Part shown: one piece after another, positions 4,902 through 5,176 of the stretch
How the letters are laid out: each line of letters opens with the position of its first letter
How positions within the stretch are numbered: the stretch's first letter is position 1
Assembly (NCBI GenBank): GCA_017550765.1
Contig: JAFZOC010000113.1
Coordinates: 1 to 5,176, forward strand
DNA: 5,176 bases
DNA from: Oscillospiraceae bacterium
Lineage (GTDB): Bacteria > Bacillota_A > Clostridia > Oscillospirales > Oscillospiraceae
Direction: 5' to 3'
Translations under genes and position numbers: made by a program
Notes under the pieces: generated by a model
Told to the model about the DNA's origin: nothing
The model's database searches: none
What the model saw: the letters and a program-made list of their open reading frames with translations, nothing else

Positions 4902-5176
4902 ATGAAACTGATGAAGACCGAAGAGGCCGTGGGCCACGTGCTCTGCCACGACATCACCCAGATCATCCGGGGCGTCACCAAGGCGCCGGTGTTCCGCAAG
5001 GGACACATCATCCGGCCCGAGGACGTGCCCGTGCTGCTGAGCGTGGGGAAGGACCACATCTATATCTGGGAGAACAACGAGAACATGCTCCACGAGAACG
5101 AGGCGGCGGAGATCCTGCGGGATATCTGCATGGGGGAGAACATGCACGCCACCGAGCCCAAGGAGGGCAAGATCGA
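4902..5176 (+). CDS. MoeA-like molybdopterin-binding protein (N-terminal 91 codons)
   Basis: The gene runs off the right edge with an open frame. The visible part begins MKLMKTEEAVGHVLCHDIT and continues with VFRKGHIIRPEDVPVLLSVG, HIYIWE and MLHENEAAEIL. This is the opening expected, from memory, of clostridial molybdopterin-binding proteins of about 340 residues. These resemble the MoeA N-terminal and linker region ahead of a MoCF-biosynthesis domain. It lacks the long N-terminal helix region that starts classical MoeA. Such proteins are thought to act in molybdenum cofactor insertion, modification or sensing; the catalytic half is not in view, so activity cannot be judged. It has its own strong promoter and lies on the same strand as the GTPase-trsS unit, from which it is separated by a terminator. 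Confidence 0.78.
   Translation, partial: MKLMKTEEAVGHVLCHDITQIIRGVTKAPVFRKGHIIRPEDVPVLLSVGKDHIYIWENNENMLHENEAAEILRDICMGENMHATEPKEGKI

Noticed and set aside
4860..5147. Minus-strand frame of 95 codons at the right end
   Set aside because: It is opposite the MoeA-like gene, which has a promoter, ribosome binding site and recognisable protein sequence on the plus strand.

Overview
The window looks like chromosomal DNA from a GC-rich member of the Clostridia, most likely an Oscillospiraceae-type anaerobe. The evidence is the lipoprotein signal ending in LAAC, strong GGAGG-type ribosome binding sites, sigma-A-like promoters (TTGACT/TATAAT), coding sequence strongly biased to G or C at third positions, and the gene families present. 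All recognisable genes lie on the plus strand. No RNA gene, CRISPR array, insertion sequence or phage gene is visible.

Left part (1-2090): the end of a carbohydrate ABC transporter. A truncated LplC/YtcP-type permease (ends 310) is followed by a complete lipid-anchored solute-binding protein with a DUF3502-type C-terminus (399-1997). The gap between them holds two short stem-loop palindromes. The unit closes with a 13-bp GC-rich hairpin terminator (2051-2090). The ATPase is not in the window.

Middle (2091-4743): an independent two-gene unit. A non-coding stretch holds a 15-bp direct repeat (2139-2153 and 2163-2177), a perfect TATAAT box with a poor -35, and a leader of about 120 nt that can fold into three consecutive hairpins. 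Then come a G3E/CobW-like GTPase with an altered cysteine motif (2341-3402) and, one base later, a cysteine-rich radical SAM protein of the TrsS type (3404-4687). A textbook bidirectional terminator (4694-4743) ends the unit.

Right part (4744-5176): a strong promoter, an inverted repeat at the likely transcription start, and the first 91 codons of a MoeA-like molybdopterin-binding protein that runs off the window. TrsS-type proteins are known to me from gene neighbourhoods with molybdenum hydroxylases, so the middle and right units plausibly belong to one molybdenum- or selenium-enzyme maturation theme. The sugar transporter appears to be only a physical neighbour. The most interesting object is the tightly coupled GTPase-TrsS pair behind a structured, repeat-bearing promoter region. 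Its biochemical role is unknown to me.
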